From Pelargonium nanum (taxonomy: Eukaryota; Streptophyta; Magnoliopsida; Geraniales; Geraniaceae), in the NCBI GenBank assembly GCA_036897485.1, contig JAYMTF010000457.1, forward strand, positions 1-35,965: DNA of 35,965 nt, given 5' to 3'. Shown in pieces: positions 35,022 through 35,965 of this stretch. Positions within the stretch are counted from its first letter, which is position 1; each line of letters opens with the position of its first letter. The translations under genes were made by a program, and so were the position numbers. Under the pieces are notes generated by a model. It searched no databases, was not told where the DNA came from, and saw only the letters and a list, made by a program, of their open reading frames with translations.

Positions 35022-35965
35022 GTGAAGCCCAGTTTTTGTTCTTCTGGGGTTTTGTCACTGTCTATCAGTTTGAATTTAGAAAATTTTGTTAAGAACTTGT
35101 CAGACCTTACTACAATCAGAATCTTATTGTGTTTTGAAGTTTGTTATTGATCAATTAAGTGACTTCTCTACTTAGTCCCTGTTTCAAATATTTAGTATTT
35201 GTCATCTTGAATGATATTTTCATTTTTGATATTTGATTTGGTACTTTTTGCTTATGAAAATTACCTTACAACGGGGAAATTATTATCTAATTTCTTGAGG
35301 CAAAATGTTACCTAAATTTGTTTTTAAGGTTGAATGTATCATGCACTAGTCTTGATACTAAGCAATAGGAATACACTACAAGGTTAATAATCGTGTTATC
35401 CATTCACATCGGATTAAGTGGTTTAAGGCACTTGTGACCCAGTTTCGGATAAAAGAAGTTCAATAACTGTGGTTTGTTTCCATGCATATTTGATAATTGT
35501 TTTGCTATGAGCAAGCTTTACAATAAGTATCTCATTCTTGATTTCAATTTCTATTCTGCATTGTAACCTACATTCTACTTAGATCTTCAAACTTGATTTT
35601 ACACTATCATGTTTGGATTAACACTTTCTTTTTCATTGGGAATGGAAATTCCGAGTTGTCAATTTGGATTCAAACTTGTAAACATATGTTGCCACCTTTA
35701 GAAATCTCATTATACCTTAAGAATCTAAACCAAACGCTACCTAAAAGCTTGGACCTGCTTGTACTCTTTAGATTATCTCTTAAATTAGCATCTTGGTTTT
35801 TGCCGATAGCTATTTGAACCATTTGAGCCAAAATGTACATACAATAGACAGACAACAAAATGCTACTCCCTCATTTACCTTTATCACTTATGAACTGCAC
35901 ATGGGGTGTAGATGGAAAAGTGAGGGTAATATTGAAAACACATTAAGTTATCTGATAATCCTTAA
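35022..35965. other. eL36 3' UTR and gene-free right end
   Basis: The 3' UTR probably ends within about 150-200 bases of the stop. The remainder is AT-rich with no supported gene. ACTCCCTCATTT near 35864 resembles the start of a Stowaway-type MITE, but the window ends too soon to test it. Confidence 0.45.

Overview
This is nuclear DNA of a flowering plant, most likely a eudicot. The genes are split by AT-rich GT-AG introns, most of the intergenic sequence is AT-rich, and the proteins match plant families (YODA-type MAPKKK, TIC32-type dehydrogenases, SKP1-like 21, eL36). I cannot name the species from the sequence alone. All exon boundaries below were read by hand from splice sites, reading-frame phase and remembered family resemblance; no search was run.

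Layout, left to right. 1-2.8 kb is AT-rich with short local duplications. About 2.88-10.1 kb (+) holds a YODA-like MAPKK kinase gene with a long upstream leader. 10.5-14.5 kb (-) holds the first of two TIC32-like short-chain dehydrogenase genes, with transposon remnants in its introns. 15.66-15.92 kb (+) is an intronless ORF for an 85-residue secreted peptide precursor that I cannot assign to a family. 16.2-19.8 kb (-) is the second TIC32-like gene, with an identical exon pattern, a partly duplicated last exon and an 83-bp tandem repeat array in intron 1. 20.26-20.83 kb (-) is a decayed RNase H-type retroelement piece. 21.2-26.6 kb (+) is a SKP1-like 21 gene. 27.66-28.43 kb (-) is a single-exon membrane protein gene (DUF7733 type). 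29.5-33.2 kb (-) is a C2H2 zinc-finger gene. It shares a compact bidirectional promoter with the ribosomal protein eL36 gene at 33.4-35.1 kb (+). The last 0.8 kb shows no gene.

The genes belong to unrelated pathways: MAP kinase signalling, plastid or retinol-type reductase chemistry, ubiquitin ligase assembly and translation. The real local structure is the tandem dehydrogenase pair with a peptide gene between its members, and the head-to-head zinc-finger/eL36 pair. The least expected items are the secreted peptide, a nearly perfect 142-bp fold-back in a kinase intron, a microsatellite directly at a 5' splice site, the duplicated terminal exon, and an unresolved splice junction in the zinc-finger gene.
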